From NCBI GenBank assembly GCA_914767715.1, contig OU612074.1, forward strand, positions 13,502,062 through 13,566,061: a stretch of DNA of 64,000 nt, given 5' to 3'. This stretch comes from Membranipora membranacea (lineage: Eukaryota; Bryozoa; Gymnolaemata; Cheilostomatida; Membraniporidae). This document shows positions 35,063 through 49,300 of the stretch, piece after piece. Every line of letters begins with the position of its first letter. The stretch's first letter is position 1. Both the position numbers and the translations under genes were made by a program. The notes under the pieces were generated by a model. It made no database searches, was not told where the DNA came from, and worked only from the letters and a program-made list of their open reading frames with translations.

Positions 35063-36929
35063 ATGGATAGAATTTTTGGCAGAGGTAAACCAAAAGCACC
35101 AGCTCCTAATCTCAATGACTGTGTGGCTAATCTAGATAGCAGAGGAGAATCTGTTGACAAGAAAATTGCCAAGCTTGATGCTGAGCTTCTAAAATACAGG
35201 GAACAAATGAAGAAGATGAGGGAAGGTCCCAGCAAAAATATGGTAAAACAGAAGGCAATGAGAGTTCTCAAGCAAAAGAAGATGTATGAAGGTCAGAGAG
35301 AACAACTTACAAACCAATCATTCAATATGGAACAGACAAACTTCAGTATACAATCCCTCAAAGACACTAAAACCACAGTAGATGCTATGAAAGTAGGTGT
35401 CAAGGAGTTCAAGAAAGCTTACAAAGGAATCAATGTTGACAACATAGATGATCTTCATGATCAGATGGCAGATATGATGGAGCAGGTGAGTTGTGATACA
35501 CTTTTTTCTCAGGCTGGCTCATTCAAGAATATGCAATTGTTAGAATAACAAAAAAATCAGTTTCTACATAGGATAGTAAGTTAGTCTTCCAAGCTTAGGC
35601 ATGCTTTTGACTCCCACTATTGAAATATGGTCTGCAGCAGGCATGAGTTATGATCTTGGATTAAGGCTGGAGTAGATTATTAAATGGATCGTAAAGTGTC
35701 AAGCCAAGTCAAAATTCCTAGTCAACGAAGAAATAGGCTAAACACTGTAGATGTTCTGAAATGCCATGCTACAGGCACTTTTCCGGCTAGCTTCACTTTT
35801 TTGCGTCACTTTTTTGCTTGGCTTTTTTGCCTCACTTAGCTTAGCAGACGCCTCCCTGATAAATGAGTTATATTTGACAATAATTCCTTGCTCTCCGTCT
35901 ACTAGAATAATTAGGCCCTAAGAGTTACAACCAGTGTCTCAATCTGCAATCCAAAACTGTTTCAATTTCGATGTAATACCAAGTTCAATTATATTTTTCT
36001 ATGTAAGCCAATAGCTATTATGTATTAGGCGGCTTACATAGAAAAATATGAGATCTCTATTAAGCTGCAATTACTAACTAAATGTCTGATATATTGTATC
36101 TGACAGGCTGATGAGATAAATGAAGTGATGGGTCGAAGTTATGGCACTCCCGAGGTAGATGAAGATGATTTGGCGGCAGAGTTGGATGCACTTGGTGATG
36201 AGATTGGTAAGAGAGATACGCTAAGATCTTTTATGCTTGTCAGGATATTGTTATATTGGTATGAGGTACAGGCAATGAGGCATTAACAGATACTAAGCTC
36301 ATGATGACCTACAATTAGAATTAGTCATATACCCGTGACCAATAAGATAGTTGGTCATATATATATATATATATGACTAATAATTGACCATGATTAGTCA
36401 TGTCATGGTATGAGAAGAAAATTCTAGATTGCAGTTGTTGATCATAAAGGTATGTCATGGAATGGGAAGACAAATACAAAGTGCTGATCTGGTCATATAA
36501 TACATGTTTTGATATGTTTGACAATTTTCGATATGCGCATGAGAATGTTGTTTAGGACGATCATGGCTTAAGATTTCAAAACTTGAAAATGAACTTGGCA
36601 TGGATACCTCGATTTTCACTATATAGCCGATATAAATAGTTCACAGCACACCGTTCTGTATTCAAAGTCTAACTATGTGACTTTGTGCGTAGTGTTGCAT
36701 ACTTAGTTAACAGCAGTAAGTTATGTGTATGATATTTGAGTGTCAGATTGTGTGCAGATTTATAATATGTGCGGATCGTTTTTTTCCAGCTCTGGACGAC
36801 GATACCTCTTATCTAGATGAAGCTGTCGCACCGAGCGTGCCCACAACTCTACCAGGAGCAGAATCCTCTACTGGTGTTCCTGTCGATGAGTTCGGCTTGC
36901 CACAAATACCGCAAGCAGCTAAACAATAG
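35063..36929 (+). CDS. CHMP5: CHMP5, ESCRT-III subunit (Vps60)
   Basis: The complete coding sequence is in three exons: 35063-35485, 36107-36206 and 36790-36929. Splice sites are canonical, with phase 0 then 1, giving 220 residues against 219 in human CHMP5. The protein starts [17 protein letters not shown] and carries [28 protein letters not shown]-like [23 protein letters not shown] and the C-terminal [10 protein letters not shown]. These blocks are near-identical to the human protein. CHMP5 is a Snf7-fold helical subunit of ESCRT-III that acts at endosomal membranes in multivesicular body formation and binds LIP5/VTA1 through its C-terminal part, regulating VPS4. The N-terminal basic helix is followed by an acidic C-terminal tail ([16 protein letters not shown]). 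Strong conservation and an intact frame point to a functional housekeeping gene. Confidence 0.98.
35486..36106 (+). other. CHMP5 intron 1
   Basis: 621-base intron with GTGAGT donor and TGACAG acceptor. It contains a perfect 19-bp inverted repeat at 35991-36049. The reading frame stays open past the donor for about 60 bases. Confidence 0.9.
35991..36049 (+). repeat. Perfect 19-bp hairpin in CHMP5 intron
   Basis: Arms ATATTTTTCTATGTAAGCC (35991-36009) and its exact reverse complement (36031-36049) flank a 21-base loop. Confidence 0.95.
36207..36789 (+). other. CHMP5 intron 2
   Basis: 583-base intron with an AT dinucleotide run at about 36358-36374 and a TTTTTTCCAG acceptor. Confidence 0.9.
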
Positions 36930-39900
36930 TATCCCTCTTCTAATAATATATATGAAATACACAATATGCCATTATCAGAACTTAAACTCTGATCAGTATG
37001 ACAGCTGGCGTTGCAGGCCTAGACACATGCTTTTATAATTTCAAGACCAAGAAAGATTGCTTGAACAATACAAATGTTGCCAGAAGTTGCAGGTTCACCC
37101 ATACTAATGAATGAAAAACCTCTTTCATAGCGAAACATTTTCTATTATACCTACTGAAATCAACTGTCATTGTAATATTTTTAAGATAGCAAATATATTT
37201 TTATCAAAACTTGATACCTGATTATCTATGATGGAATAGCCTGCTTTGTGGGTGCAGATGTTTAGAGGATGATGACCATTAAGTGAATAATGTATATCTT
37301 TTTGACACATTGATCAATGTATCATCTGAAACACAGAGGTAGCTTATCCATATAAAGTTAGCTGATGAGGGATTTTCATGGGTTATGAAGAAATGACCAC
37401 CACTAAATAAGGGCAGGATATGTATGTGATATCCCATAAGTATGATATCTATTACTACTGTAGAATATATGTCATCGAGCCAATGATCTAAATCAGTTCA
37501 TTGGTCAAGCTATCAGCTGACCACCTCCCCCCCCCCCCCCTGTCTGTTTTAAGTGCCTAGGCGCTCAGAATGTGGCCAATATACATTATTGTGGCTCACA
37601 AAGCTGTGTTTTCCAAGGCCATCATGGTCAAATATAACTTGTTATTGATATCCTTGAAAATCTAGCCAGAGTTAATTATTATTGTGCCCTCGTGGCTTGA
37701 CAGTTTGGATGTTTTATCTACCTCATTGTACCTGGGTTGGCTAAAAGAAAAATCACACAACACTTGACTGGACACTGACAGTGATTCCTGTATGTGTATG
37801 GTGTCCTGAATATGAACTGCGCTGCACATCTGGTGTCGCAACGACATCTCACTGTGCTCAGTAGAGCATGTAGCATTGCTGAAAGCAGATGAAAGCTCAT
37901 TTCTTGAAGTAAGGAATATTTTGAGGCAGATAATCTCGTAAATTGTTCCTAGATTTAAGACCGATACTAGAACAGGACATGGATAAGCAGCAGCCGCAAT
38001 GGCAAGAGCTAGATCAAGCATGATCCAATTTTCCTGCAATTAGATTTTGAGCTGCCGGCTCACCAGTAGAGTGGGAATGACCGGACTGCGGGCAAAATGG
38101 ATCAAACTTGATCTAGGTAAGAGCTCTGTCTTTATATTGTCTTACCTTACCTTACCTTACCGTCCGTCACAGGGCGCGAATGGATATTATGTACCTATAT
38201 TAGCTACCCATACCGGTACGCAATCCTACCTACCGAACATTTTGAATATGTATTATGTACCTGATTCTAGACATTGTGCCGATATCATCTCGCAGATTAT
38301 GAGCATTCGAACAAGGATGAAGCCGAGAACTGCTGTTTTTAGATAAGGATATAATTATCTATTGCCTGAAATACCATCTCAAGTTTGACTGTCCAATTAA
38401 AATAACACCACAAAATTGTATCTCAGTGCATAAACACCTTGGCTCTTAAGTTTTATCTTAGTACTTTTTCAGAGCTGTTTCAGAGCGTTAGCATGCCCCC
38501 CCCCCCCCCCCGGGACTTACATACCTTTACCTCGATACTGGACATTGGCAATGTAAAGCCATGGAAGTCCCAGGTCAAATGAGCGTAAGCTGATGTGCTC
38601 CTTACGGGTGCAGTAATGTACCTACCAATAGGCCTAATCTGAGTTATTACAGCTTCCCGAAGTAGGAAGAAAGAACAACAAAATGATCATTTAGCTGTCA
38701 AATGAAAAAGCCTGACACCATCAGCATCAGCCATCCCTCATCAGTACTCTGCAGTATCCATTTCCCGTCTAATGTGTATCGTCATCCTTAGGCGAAATAA
38801 AGGGACCTCTTCCCAGATATGATGCTAGTCTAACTAGGCACTGACCACCAACTAAGACAAGATTAATACTTCCCTACACACAGATGCAACAAGTTGTATT
38901 GTGTGTTTTGCCAATAATGAATAAACTCAAAGAGCAGACAATCCTGGAACTTAGTAAAATAAGAGATCAATAACAGTGTGACCAATACATAATATGTATA
39001 TTACAATAATGATCATCATGTTACTCATTTGGCTTCTACTATATTAAGTCATCACCCTCCCCTCATTCGCCTCCTCTCTCGCCTCCCTCTCAATCGCCCC
39101 ATCATTTGATGGATTCGAAATACTTACCATACCATACATTCGATGCTATCAACCTATCACAGGATGGATATTAGAATTTAGGCGATAAACAAACTTCAAA
39201 CTTCAACTTCCATAAATCGTTCCCCTGATATTAAAGGCCTTCGCTGACGCAGCAGATCTATGGTGGTCTGTAAACTTAATTACTCTAGCTCTGTCACATG
39301 AGCAACAACAAGAAATCCTTGGGATAATCATAATGAAATCATATTTAATATTCTCTGCCAAGTCTTAAAGTAACATCTCAACTATCCCTCTATAAATGCC
39401 TAGTAGTATTCTTGAAATAAGAAAGCGGTCTACGGTGGTAATCTTTAGTTCCACGTACTACGACCACAGAACTATAGCTCGTCACACAAAACGCAAAATC
39501 AGAATATAACTTGATCATAAGAGACTGTAAGTTATTTGGGACTAAATAAGGCTTCAAGTCCTTTTAGCTATTGAGAAATTGAGATACATTATAGATGTCC
39601 TCTGTGGTTTTATTGCCAACATTCAAATTATCGTTTTACGACATGATGTCAAAATTTATTTGCTTATTTCTACTCTTCTCACAAATGTCAAAGCATTGTG
39701 AAATCTCAACCAAGACAGGCCGCTGCTATCCCGATGTAGGGTTCAGCCGGCAGTGGCGGTTAAAATCTTAGTGTAAACCAGAAATCCTTCATAACCAGTC
39801 ATGTGTCAATGATGACATAATTTAGGATATCTCTAACACCTTATCATCGATACGCCTACAGCCATTATCTAGATGGCTCCCACAACAGAACGTGTCAAAA

Positions 39901-42900
39901 CAAGTAAAACCGGTACCTCCACCTCACTGGTTTTCTAGAACGTTCTCCCTATTCCAACATAATTCAGACTGCCCTTCAATTGTCCTGGAGTAAAAAAACA
40001 CAAACTAGAAGGTGATATAGTACAACCAATGAGTAACCCCTGTTACTCCTTGTTACAACTTGAAATATATAATTTGGTTCATGTACATTGCCTCCATATT
40101 TCCCAATTGTCATTATTTTCAGGCAATTGATGAGCGCCATGTTATAAAGTGTCCATATAAAAGTTTGCTTAGAGTCATGATGGCGCTGAGGAGCCGCTGT
40201 TAAAAAATCATGACCATGACAGGCAGTGAAGTAAAGAGAAACCTGCGGCCTTATGTCAGTTACGGACATGACACGATTATGGTGAAATCTTCATGCAATA
40301 CATCTGTTGCGGTCACTACCGTCAAATGTTATGCTCAGTGCTGAATCACTTAGAAGGCAATATTCGCCTCATGCCTTGACCTTGTTATTAATCTAGATCT
40401 GCAGCTACATTCTCCCTACTTCTTGGACGCCTCTTACTGGATCAGTTACCAGAACGCTCTCGAACATGCCAAGGACATAGCAAGCATATCTAGAAATTTA
40501 AGCAGGGGGACTAAACCTTGATCAGAACTAAAGCCCGTCATGTCACTAGAATAACCTATATTTAAAACACAGAGAGATTGATCATCATATCTCACGAGGC
40601 TTCTGTCCTTCAATTGGTGTTTCTATTTATTTTATTTTCAGCTTGAGTGTAACCGAATCTGTAGCTGGAAGCCTGGCCGCACATGATCTATCTAATCCGA
40701 GGGGAGAATAAAGATAATGATGACAATAAAGAGTATCTGATAACCAGTATATAATAATTACTGGTGATGATAGGATTATCAACTACCTATCATGCCCTAC
40801 CTTGCATGGCTGGCCTTTGCTGCGCCAGCCAACCCTGCCCGCCCGGGCTGAACTGGTGGCCTGCTCAGCTCTTCATCGATGTGAATTCATCCCTCATTTT
40901 GACATGAGTACACAGCACCTTACAATGAAGTACATGGAGTATGATATAACAATATAATCAACCACAAACAAACATGTACCTGGATCACACCTACATGGAC
41001 TCCTTTGTTATATCACCTTATCCTCAACCTCCCAGCCTACCAGTAATATCACAGAGTAAGTAATATCTTATTATAATAATACAAGCAAAATATATATATG
41101 TGTGTGTGTCAGCAAGGGCGTCACTCATGGGTGCAGTAAACTTGTATTTTATTAGAGACCTGTCAATTCCAGTAAATAACTTTGATTATCTGCTACTCCT
41201 GAAAACAGTCAAGACATAAACACACAACATCCAGAATGTTTGTGTATCTTTGCAAAGGCAGGCTTTAAAATAATTATTATTTGTATCCAAAATTTCAGTG
41301 TTGATGGATTTCAGGGACAGGAGAATTATCAGTTAATATTAACAATGGATTGTATTCGAAGTGGTTTATATGTAGCCTTGACACACAGCGGCCAGTTTAT
41401 TCAATAACCAAAATAGTGGCTGTGTGACAAACCTAGATTATTGAAGTAATTGTGATGGAATTCAATTACAGTCCATATCATGTAGATGTATATATGGTTG
41501 CTATGATTGAATGAATTGTGTCAGGAATGGTCTGCTGCTAGCAGAGAGCGGACAACTCCTGTATTAAGTGGTTATATCAGCTTAGTTGACTTGGGGAGTT
41601 TGAGTCTTGATTCATAAGTCATTGTCATAGCTCCACAAGGCTAAAGGCTTTCAACATTTCCGCAATTGGACATCTGCAAAGCTAGGTAAGAGGAATATCT
41701 TGATACCAACATTCTTTATACTGGTGGCCAGTGACTTCAAATTCTTTATCTACTAAGCATCAAATTTTCTATGATTTCTTCCCATCGTATAAGACTGACC
41801 ACTTGGCTGAGATGGCAATGTAGCTTTGGTCAAACGCTCAATATATCACTCCTTTACCCATGGGATTCGTACCTTGCACAAATTGCAAATAGCACCCATG
41901 ATATCTGGCGGGTCACATCCTTAAAGATGTAAATTTAATTCTCGCTGTTGTCAGATCTGTGTGTTGTGTGTGTAGCCTGAGCTCTAAATTTAAATGACGA
42001 AATTTGTAAGTTAAGTACACAGAATGTGAGTGGAGATTTAAAAGCTGACAGAGAAAAAGAAGAAATAGATCCTTATGTGTAAAGATAAGATATTGAGTAC
42101 TGCTTTTTAACTGTGTTTGTTCACAAAACATAGTTTAACAGGCTCAAATTTCTGTGTTCAACATCTCACATCAAAAGGCTTGGGCGACAGAATAAAAAGG
42201 GGAGATGAGCTATTCTTCTTTTGTCCGTTTTTGAGTAAACCAAATTTCAAAAAATTTGGCGTTGTTTAGACAACAAACCCATTTCAAAAGGATTCGCACG
42301 GCCCTCTATTGATAAACGGCTGTTTGGGAATATTTGTACTGCTGAGTTCTAATAAATCACAGACTCATTATTATAATAAATTTTATAAGACTAAGTATTG
42401 TTTGTACTTTGGTGATTATTATTATGAGGGCTTTGTATCTAATCAACAGAAATTTAGTTTTGTAAACACGTCTTGACAAAAGAAAAAGGTTTAGGACAGT
42501 TGTAATACAGTATTATACTCAATATTAGATAGCGAGAGAGACTCTCACATATAAACTCACTTTTGTTGATTGAACACCAACTGAAACAAAATCATAATTC
42601 CTCACATAGCTCTTTTGTTTGTACCTAGCAAGCTGACAATAGTTTAGCCCTCGTTCGAAGTATATCGGATAGCTGAAGATGGGGATTTAGCACCACCGCC
42701 CGTTGTCACTGAGCTAATTGTACGGTAAGAATATAACTTAGTCCAGCCTCATACAGCTGACCAACCATTGCTTCTATTCTAGTCATCATCTTCTTGTTTC
42801 AATGCTCTTATATGTGAAGGCGCTGTGAAATGCTACAACAACATTCCCCTATAGAAAGGTAAATAAATCTCTCACTTTTCAATGGACAGGTAGCGCTATA

Positions 42901-43269
42901 TGCCAATCGTTGACAACTCAATTAAGTACATTATTAAGCAGTTGGTCATTGCATAGAAGACAATAAACATAACGGTAGGGCTGCGGTATCAGTGTCACTG
43001 CTGTCACTGCGCTGATATCGGACAGGAGGAGGAGGTTAGAGCTGCTGCTGCTGCTGCCCATAGTGTTTTAGGGTGTGAGAAAGTCTAGGCACGCCTCTTT
43101 GTGTAACAGTCAGCATCCAGAACATACACACATATACACACATATACACACATATACCAGAAGCTGATATTATACGACAGCACACCACTGATCATCTCAC
43201 ACATGCTCTTATCTCATCACAGGGTAGAGACAAATCTGAAATAAACTATTAGCAGATTAATATAGAGGC
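36930..43269. other. Intergenic region between CHMP5 and PRDM3/16
   Basis: No gene was recognised. It contains C homopolymer runs at about 37526-37540 and 38495-38511, a (TTACC)n run at about 38142-38161, and an ACACATAT-type repeat at about 43124-43157. A CTG run lies at about 43041-43058, near the expected promoter and 5' leader of PRDM3/16. A 125-codon minus frame at 37662-38039 has no identifiable homology. Confidence 0.4.
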
Positions 43270-43270
43270 T

Positions 43271-43330
43271 AGAGAGAATATCAGAGAGAATATCAGAGAG
43301 AATATCAGAGAGAATATCAGAGAGAATATC
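43271..43330 (+). repeat. Five exact 12-bp repeats just before the PRDM3/16 start codon
   Basis: AGAGAGAATATC is repeated five times, ending nine bases before the ATG at 43340. It is in frame with that ATG (RENI repeated), open back to a TAG at 43250-43252, but contains no ATG, so it is read as 5' leader. Confidence 0.9.
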
Positions 43331-43339
43331 AGAGACAAG

Positions 43340-43382
43340 ATGAGAAGCAAGGCAAAGGCGAGGCGAGTGCACTCGGAGAGTG
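43340..43382 (+). CDS. MECOM: PRDM3/16 exon 1
   Basis: 43 nt encoding [14 protein letters not shown] and one base, donor G|GTAAGT. The peptide is nearly identical to the N-terminal NuRD (RBBP4)-binding peptide of vertebrate PRDM3/16. The leftover G joins AC of the next exon to give Asp in frame. The ATG has A at -3. Confidence 0.88.
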
Positions 43383-46300
43383 GTAAGTGTAGTAACCATA
43401 ACTTAATTGTCTTACTGTTAACAGCCAGTCACAATACACATAACTTTATAGCTTGCTATCAAGATAAAAAAACAAATTTCAAAGTTTGAAGTTATTTCTA
43501 TGATCGGAATCTTATATGAGATTATGCTGTTCTAATCATCGATCGAGATAACCACTTTACTCAGAATTTCTTACACTGCTACATACACAGGGGAATAAGT
43601 CAGTGCTGTTTTTGTACAAATCGGGAGGTGGGGGGGACAATACACCTTCAAAAAATCAAAATGATGCAACGAATCCTGGTTTTTATTGTATAAAATTAAC
43701 CCACTCAGTAAAATTAATTGAAATTTTTCCTCCTCTTGACCCTAAAAAATAAATTAAAAAAGGTTGCAGTGTCTTGTCACCTTGTTGCAAAAAAGTGTGT
43801 ATGAATGCCTCATATTTGACGCTATTTCCACAGTCCATTCTGTGGGAGGGCATCTTACCTGCGTCGCTCCGTACCGATCACATCCATTATCAGATAGACA
43901 GTTTTACAGACCGTGTATAGTGGCCTGTGTAATTATCGTTTTATGTGTTGTAATAAATCGGTAAATATCTTGGGTATTTCTGTGACCACTGTTAGGGGCT
44001 TAAAGAGCGAAACTTTACACTACCCAAATGACTGTATCAGCGATGCTCCTTAAATTTTTAAATCAAATGAAATTTTATCACTCTGTAAACTGACATTGCA
44101 AAAATTTGATCGTTAAAGTTAAATAATAATAACAATCTGTAGGCACGCTGTGCTCATCATGTTGGCGGGATGCGGACATAGCTATAGAACTATCGTTAGC
44201 GATTTCAGCTGAGGATGTTAGTCTATCACAAATTAAACATATCAATTTTATCATCCTGCGTAGTCAAGTAGTCATTTATTTGATGATAGTTTGACAATCT
44301 CATATTTTAATATTTGTATCAAAGATGACAAAGCAGGTCTTTTTTATATGAGCCCTGACTAACATAGTGAATAAACACACTGCATAGAATCTTACATTAC
44401 AATAATAGATTATAGTAATAAAGGTAGCAACTGTGGAAAGCTAAAGTTCATCTTAGAGATACATGTAGGGCATCGCTTATCTGTGGGAGTGGCAGGCCTC
44501 AGCGCATTGGTGGGAGATAAACCAAAAAAAAAGGAATACTGTAGCCTACACAAATATTATTCGATGAAGTTTCTGTAGTAATATCGTAATATAATTTAAC
44601 TAAAATCAGTGACTTATTACACCTGCAAGTCATAACTTCCTGTTTCCATATCGGAGTATGCAATTATTCTTCTACCACCCCCAATAACGAAGCCTATGGT
44701 ATCCACCCCCAATAACGAAGCCTATGGTATCCAGCTATTTGTGGAATAACAAGCAGCAGTTAAAATGCCTTTTGATGACTTTCTAACGGTCTCAAAAGTC
44801 TACTTTGAACAGGAATACACCAATGTTGTCTGTTTTTAATGATTTTTCTCCATTTTATTGACTAGAATGGTATATTAAATAGATAAGCATATTATGACAA
44901 TGTTTACTGAGAATCATGTGTAAAGGATGGAACATGTTGTCATCTTTGTCAAACACACAGCGGCATCAGCTTTGTAATTTAATGATGACAGAAAAATTTG
45001 CGTTTAATAATCCTCTTATAAATGCGCAAACTGAGACAGATAGAAATAAACCAGGGGTGGATACAAATAGAAAGATTCGGGGATCGATAGATAACATTAT
45101 TCTAGGGTAATTGAAGCCTTTTAGGTAGACAGCAGATATAGTGGTGTGACGGTAATGTTAGCCGTCCCTTATGACAGACGTACACATGCATTGATAATTA
45201 TTAAAAATGAAAGCCACTATATGATCATTAGTCACAAACAGCTTCATAATGTATCCACCACTTAGGTATCTGAAGAAATCAATGGACAGTATCATTGGTT
45301 TTAAAACTTAGCAAACTTTTGACTTGTAAAACATCATTCATTCTCATATTGACTTTAAACACCCATCAATAAACATCTCTGTTTCTACCAATTACCTTTT
45401 GTCATTGTCTATGTGGACATAAGACTTAGCCACCTAACACTGGTGCTGTCCGTAATAAAAGCACATCATTGATGGAACAGTTAAAACATTGATGAGCAAT
45501 TTCCTAACCACTCAAAGCTAATTTCCGTTGAGATCTTCAGTCTAATTTCCTTGCTAATCTTGACCAACTAGAGAATACAATCATGTGGTATATTTTAGTG
45601 CAGCCGTAGACGGCAGCAGATTCGCTGTCGCCGTGATGGTGCATAGCTTGTTTGTTGTCATACTGATAATGATCAATACATGATATCATTATTGAGCCCA
45701 TGTCCATCCTGCATACATTCATTTACAAATTAAAATGCATTTACATGTGCTTTATAATAATTGTTTCTATCTTTAACCCTATTGTGGATATGATACTGGT
45801 TGCATCCTGCCTGAAATGGGATGCCAATAATATCTCAAGTATATCATGAAGATGGTATAGCAGTGATATGATATGACAGTGTTGTAAGTAAGCTGATAGA
45901 TAATACCTGGCGTAGTCTCCGAGATTACCTATAATATAGGAATATTTAACACGACTCTACTTATTATTTTAGTTTGATCAACTGCATGTTTGTGTCGCCT
46001 AGTATAATAATCCAGTATTGATGCCGCGAAAGATAGGGCGAAGTTACAATCAAGTCAAAATACAGTTCTTTTATGGCAGAAACATGAACTGAGATGCTTC
46101 GATGCCTGATGAATTTGAGAATATGGAGACGTGTATGTAGGAATGTATAGCATGCTATCTATTGGCAACCTAATAGGGAGTAGAAAGAAGGGGTTGTACC
46201 GACATTTTTCGTGCTGGTGGAAATCAAGTTTGAAAGGTGCTCGCTGGTTAAGATTAGGGCAGGCTGGGATAACAGGTGACAATGATGGTGCATAGACCTC

Positions 46301-49300
46301 TCACAGAAACAAGTATTCTGGGATAATAAAACTTTCAAAGCAAAATTGATGCCAATTTTTGTCTCAAGCATGTTGAGAATTATAATCCTGCCAGCTTACA
46401 TCAATCATGATATAAGAGAGATTTCATTAGTACTCGGTTCTAATAAAAAGAATAGTGTAATTTAAATTAAGAAGCAGCTTACAAGCAATGACAGCTTACG
46501 TGATATCCCAAAATATTCTAATCACCTCTTGGTAACCAGCGTAGCACCAAAAGAGCCAAGATTCCATTGCACTCATAAGAATCGTTTAATCCAGTTTCAC
46601 ATAGAAGATCGAAGGGGTGCAGTCTTATTAACGCAATTATTCACAAAAACATTCAGCTGCTTCATCCATGTCCACGGTGGAATAGCTTGAAGCTTTCAAA
46701 ATTTCAATATGTAAGACTTGATAATAGGGTGATCTGAAATAATTATGAATGCTGCCTCTGCATAATAACAAAAGATTACTGTTATGATTACATGTGTGCT
46801 GACTCTAGCCTAGGCTCTAATCACATCATCCTGCTCTTTATTAAAGCAATGGTGATCACTGAAACATTACAATTGATCATTGAATTCTCGTGTTGACCCT
46901 TACAGCCCTGATAAACAATATTCCAAAGGTAATGAATTAAAATGAATAGACCTGAGTTTGCTGCTGCTGATGATTTGGCTAAGACATGACAGGATCACAC
47001 AGAATGGTTTTACTTTAATAAAGCTGCATCTATACAGTAATGAGGCTTTAATTCCTACATTATTATGTCAACCCACAAAACTTCCTTTATGAGAAAAAAA
47101 TTTTATGCGGCCTCAAACTGCTACATTCAAAACGAATGGGTGACGCCATGTGCCAGCTTCGTGAGACAACAATCTGATATGTATATGAATAGATAGCTGC
47201 TTTAACACCCGGCCTAAGATGGCTCTTGTACAGGGCTTAGCCTTAATTAGAAGCTGTGACTCTAGTTCACACAATGTACGAATCAGTGAATGGTTTTGTG
47301 ATTCGTACAATACTGGCGTCTTGGATGAGCCAAAACCTTTAATCTAATTTGGTCCGTTCTGACAGTTTACAAGTTTAGGTTTAGGGACACCTCCCACAGC
47401 AAACAGCGCCTGCCACAGGAAGAGTATAGTTATATATAATAAGATATTTTATTTTCCACAGTATATTTACACTTTCTCACAGTATGTGGTTTATACCTAG
47501 GTGATACAAACAAATGGTGCGAACTACGTAAAGTGGGAAATTTACATCAAGGTTCAATATAGATGATTCAAAATGTACCATGTCTTAGAAATACTGAAAT
47601 AATGTAGTGGAATCAGGATGTGTCAAACAGAGGCTGCCGTCTTCAGTGTATCATTATTTTGCAACAGATTGTTAAAGTTTGCTGGCATCGGCTTAATATG
47701 ATTTAGTAATTGATGACCGATTGAAGAACATATAAATCTTGTCACTGGATAACAATGGTAAATTAGTGAGAATAGCAGCGCTGTATATGCTGCAGCCAGC
47801 AGATATGAATTGGCATGAAATGAGGAGCTCAATTTCTATCGATAAATCATCGCAGTATGTTGAGAGATATTAAAAGGTATTGACAACACAAAGATGCTAG
47901 CAATGAGAATTTAATGCAATTAAACATTTTATAATATAGAATGATTAGATTTGACATTATTGTATTAAACGATGAATCCAGATATGTATTAGGAAGATTA
48001 CAGCTGCAGAGAAAACCACTTATGGTGCTGCTGCCCTAAAGCCATCTATCTTCAACACCACATAGCTTAGTATCATACTATGACAATACAGTCAAATCTA
48101 GGGGACAACACGGCAGACGCCCCTACATTCTATCATACAGTACTGGTCCACCATCATAACAGACTTTGGCTAATTACAACCCATTGGAACATCACAGCTT
48201 TCAGCTGAATGAAATTGATAGTTATACAGACAAAAAATGTCAACTGATTAAAGCTTGTCAATAAAATGATGAATTACTAGAATTTAAAAGTAGTATAATC
48301 TTATTTCATTGAACACAAAGCCATCTGATTGGAAATTGTAGAACAAAAGTTTTCATCTCAAACCAGAATCAAGAGATTTTACCATCTCCAAGGGTGACGT
48401 ACAAACAGAATTGATTGCTGACCGACTCATGACGGGTAAATGGTGATGGCATAGTAAGTGCAAAATGTTTGATAAACACATTTTATGAACACAAGATAAC
48501 AACACGCATCATAGGGATTATATATATGAGGAGGAGAATGTACGGATGATGCGGACGTCGGCGATGGCCAGGTTTGACTGGTTTGTTTGCTGGGGTGAAG
48601 TGCCTGGTTTCATTATTCATTAGAGCTAATTTCAACCAGTTTCTAACACCTTAAGATGATACAACAACGGGTGCTACAGTCACTGTGGGGTAATGCAGCA
48701 GTCGACGATTAGTTGTTAGATGTACAAAGCTTGTAATGCTGTAACACTCCTAACCAAAGATTCATACCAACATTCCCAGAGATTCATTAGATGTTATTAA
48801 TTTGGATCATGGCACTCTTAGTGTCATCGTTCTACACATCAATAGATATTTCATATTGACAAGGGTCCATCAACAGCGCTAACAAGCCTGAATCTTTTAG
48901 CTTCGTCGCTGTCAGTAATCACACACCGCTTTTAGGCCTCAGAAGATCTCCTAGCTAGAAGACTTGACACCCTCAGATTTTATTTGACTGTGAATTTGAT
49001 ATCACAAGACATCTGAAATGCAATGTTTAATTTCTGTGCGCTGGTTGATCATTGGGTTACCCTCGGACCATCTAAAATTTATCATGATTTCAACAAAAAA
49101 TTGAAAATGAATGGACTTGGAAAACAAGTGTCAGGTTCAGTGCATGATCATATCTCCCTTTGCCCAATTAATAGACAATTCGATTTTATTAAAAATCTCA
49201 ATGAGTACTTCAAACACATAATAGCAGTAAAATCTGAATTATTTCACACAGTCCGTGGACGTCACAGCAGGGAGGGATGATAAAACAGCATCAGTAAAAC

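Noticed and set aside
37662-38039. 125-codon minus-strand frame
   Set aside because: No recognisable domain, no supported splice context, and no conserved copy; could be a transposon scrap but this cannot be shown.
43217-43399. Minus frame with SDILSDILSDIL repeats
   Set aside because: Antisense translation of the 12-bp repeat in the PRDM3/16 leader.
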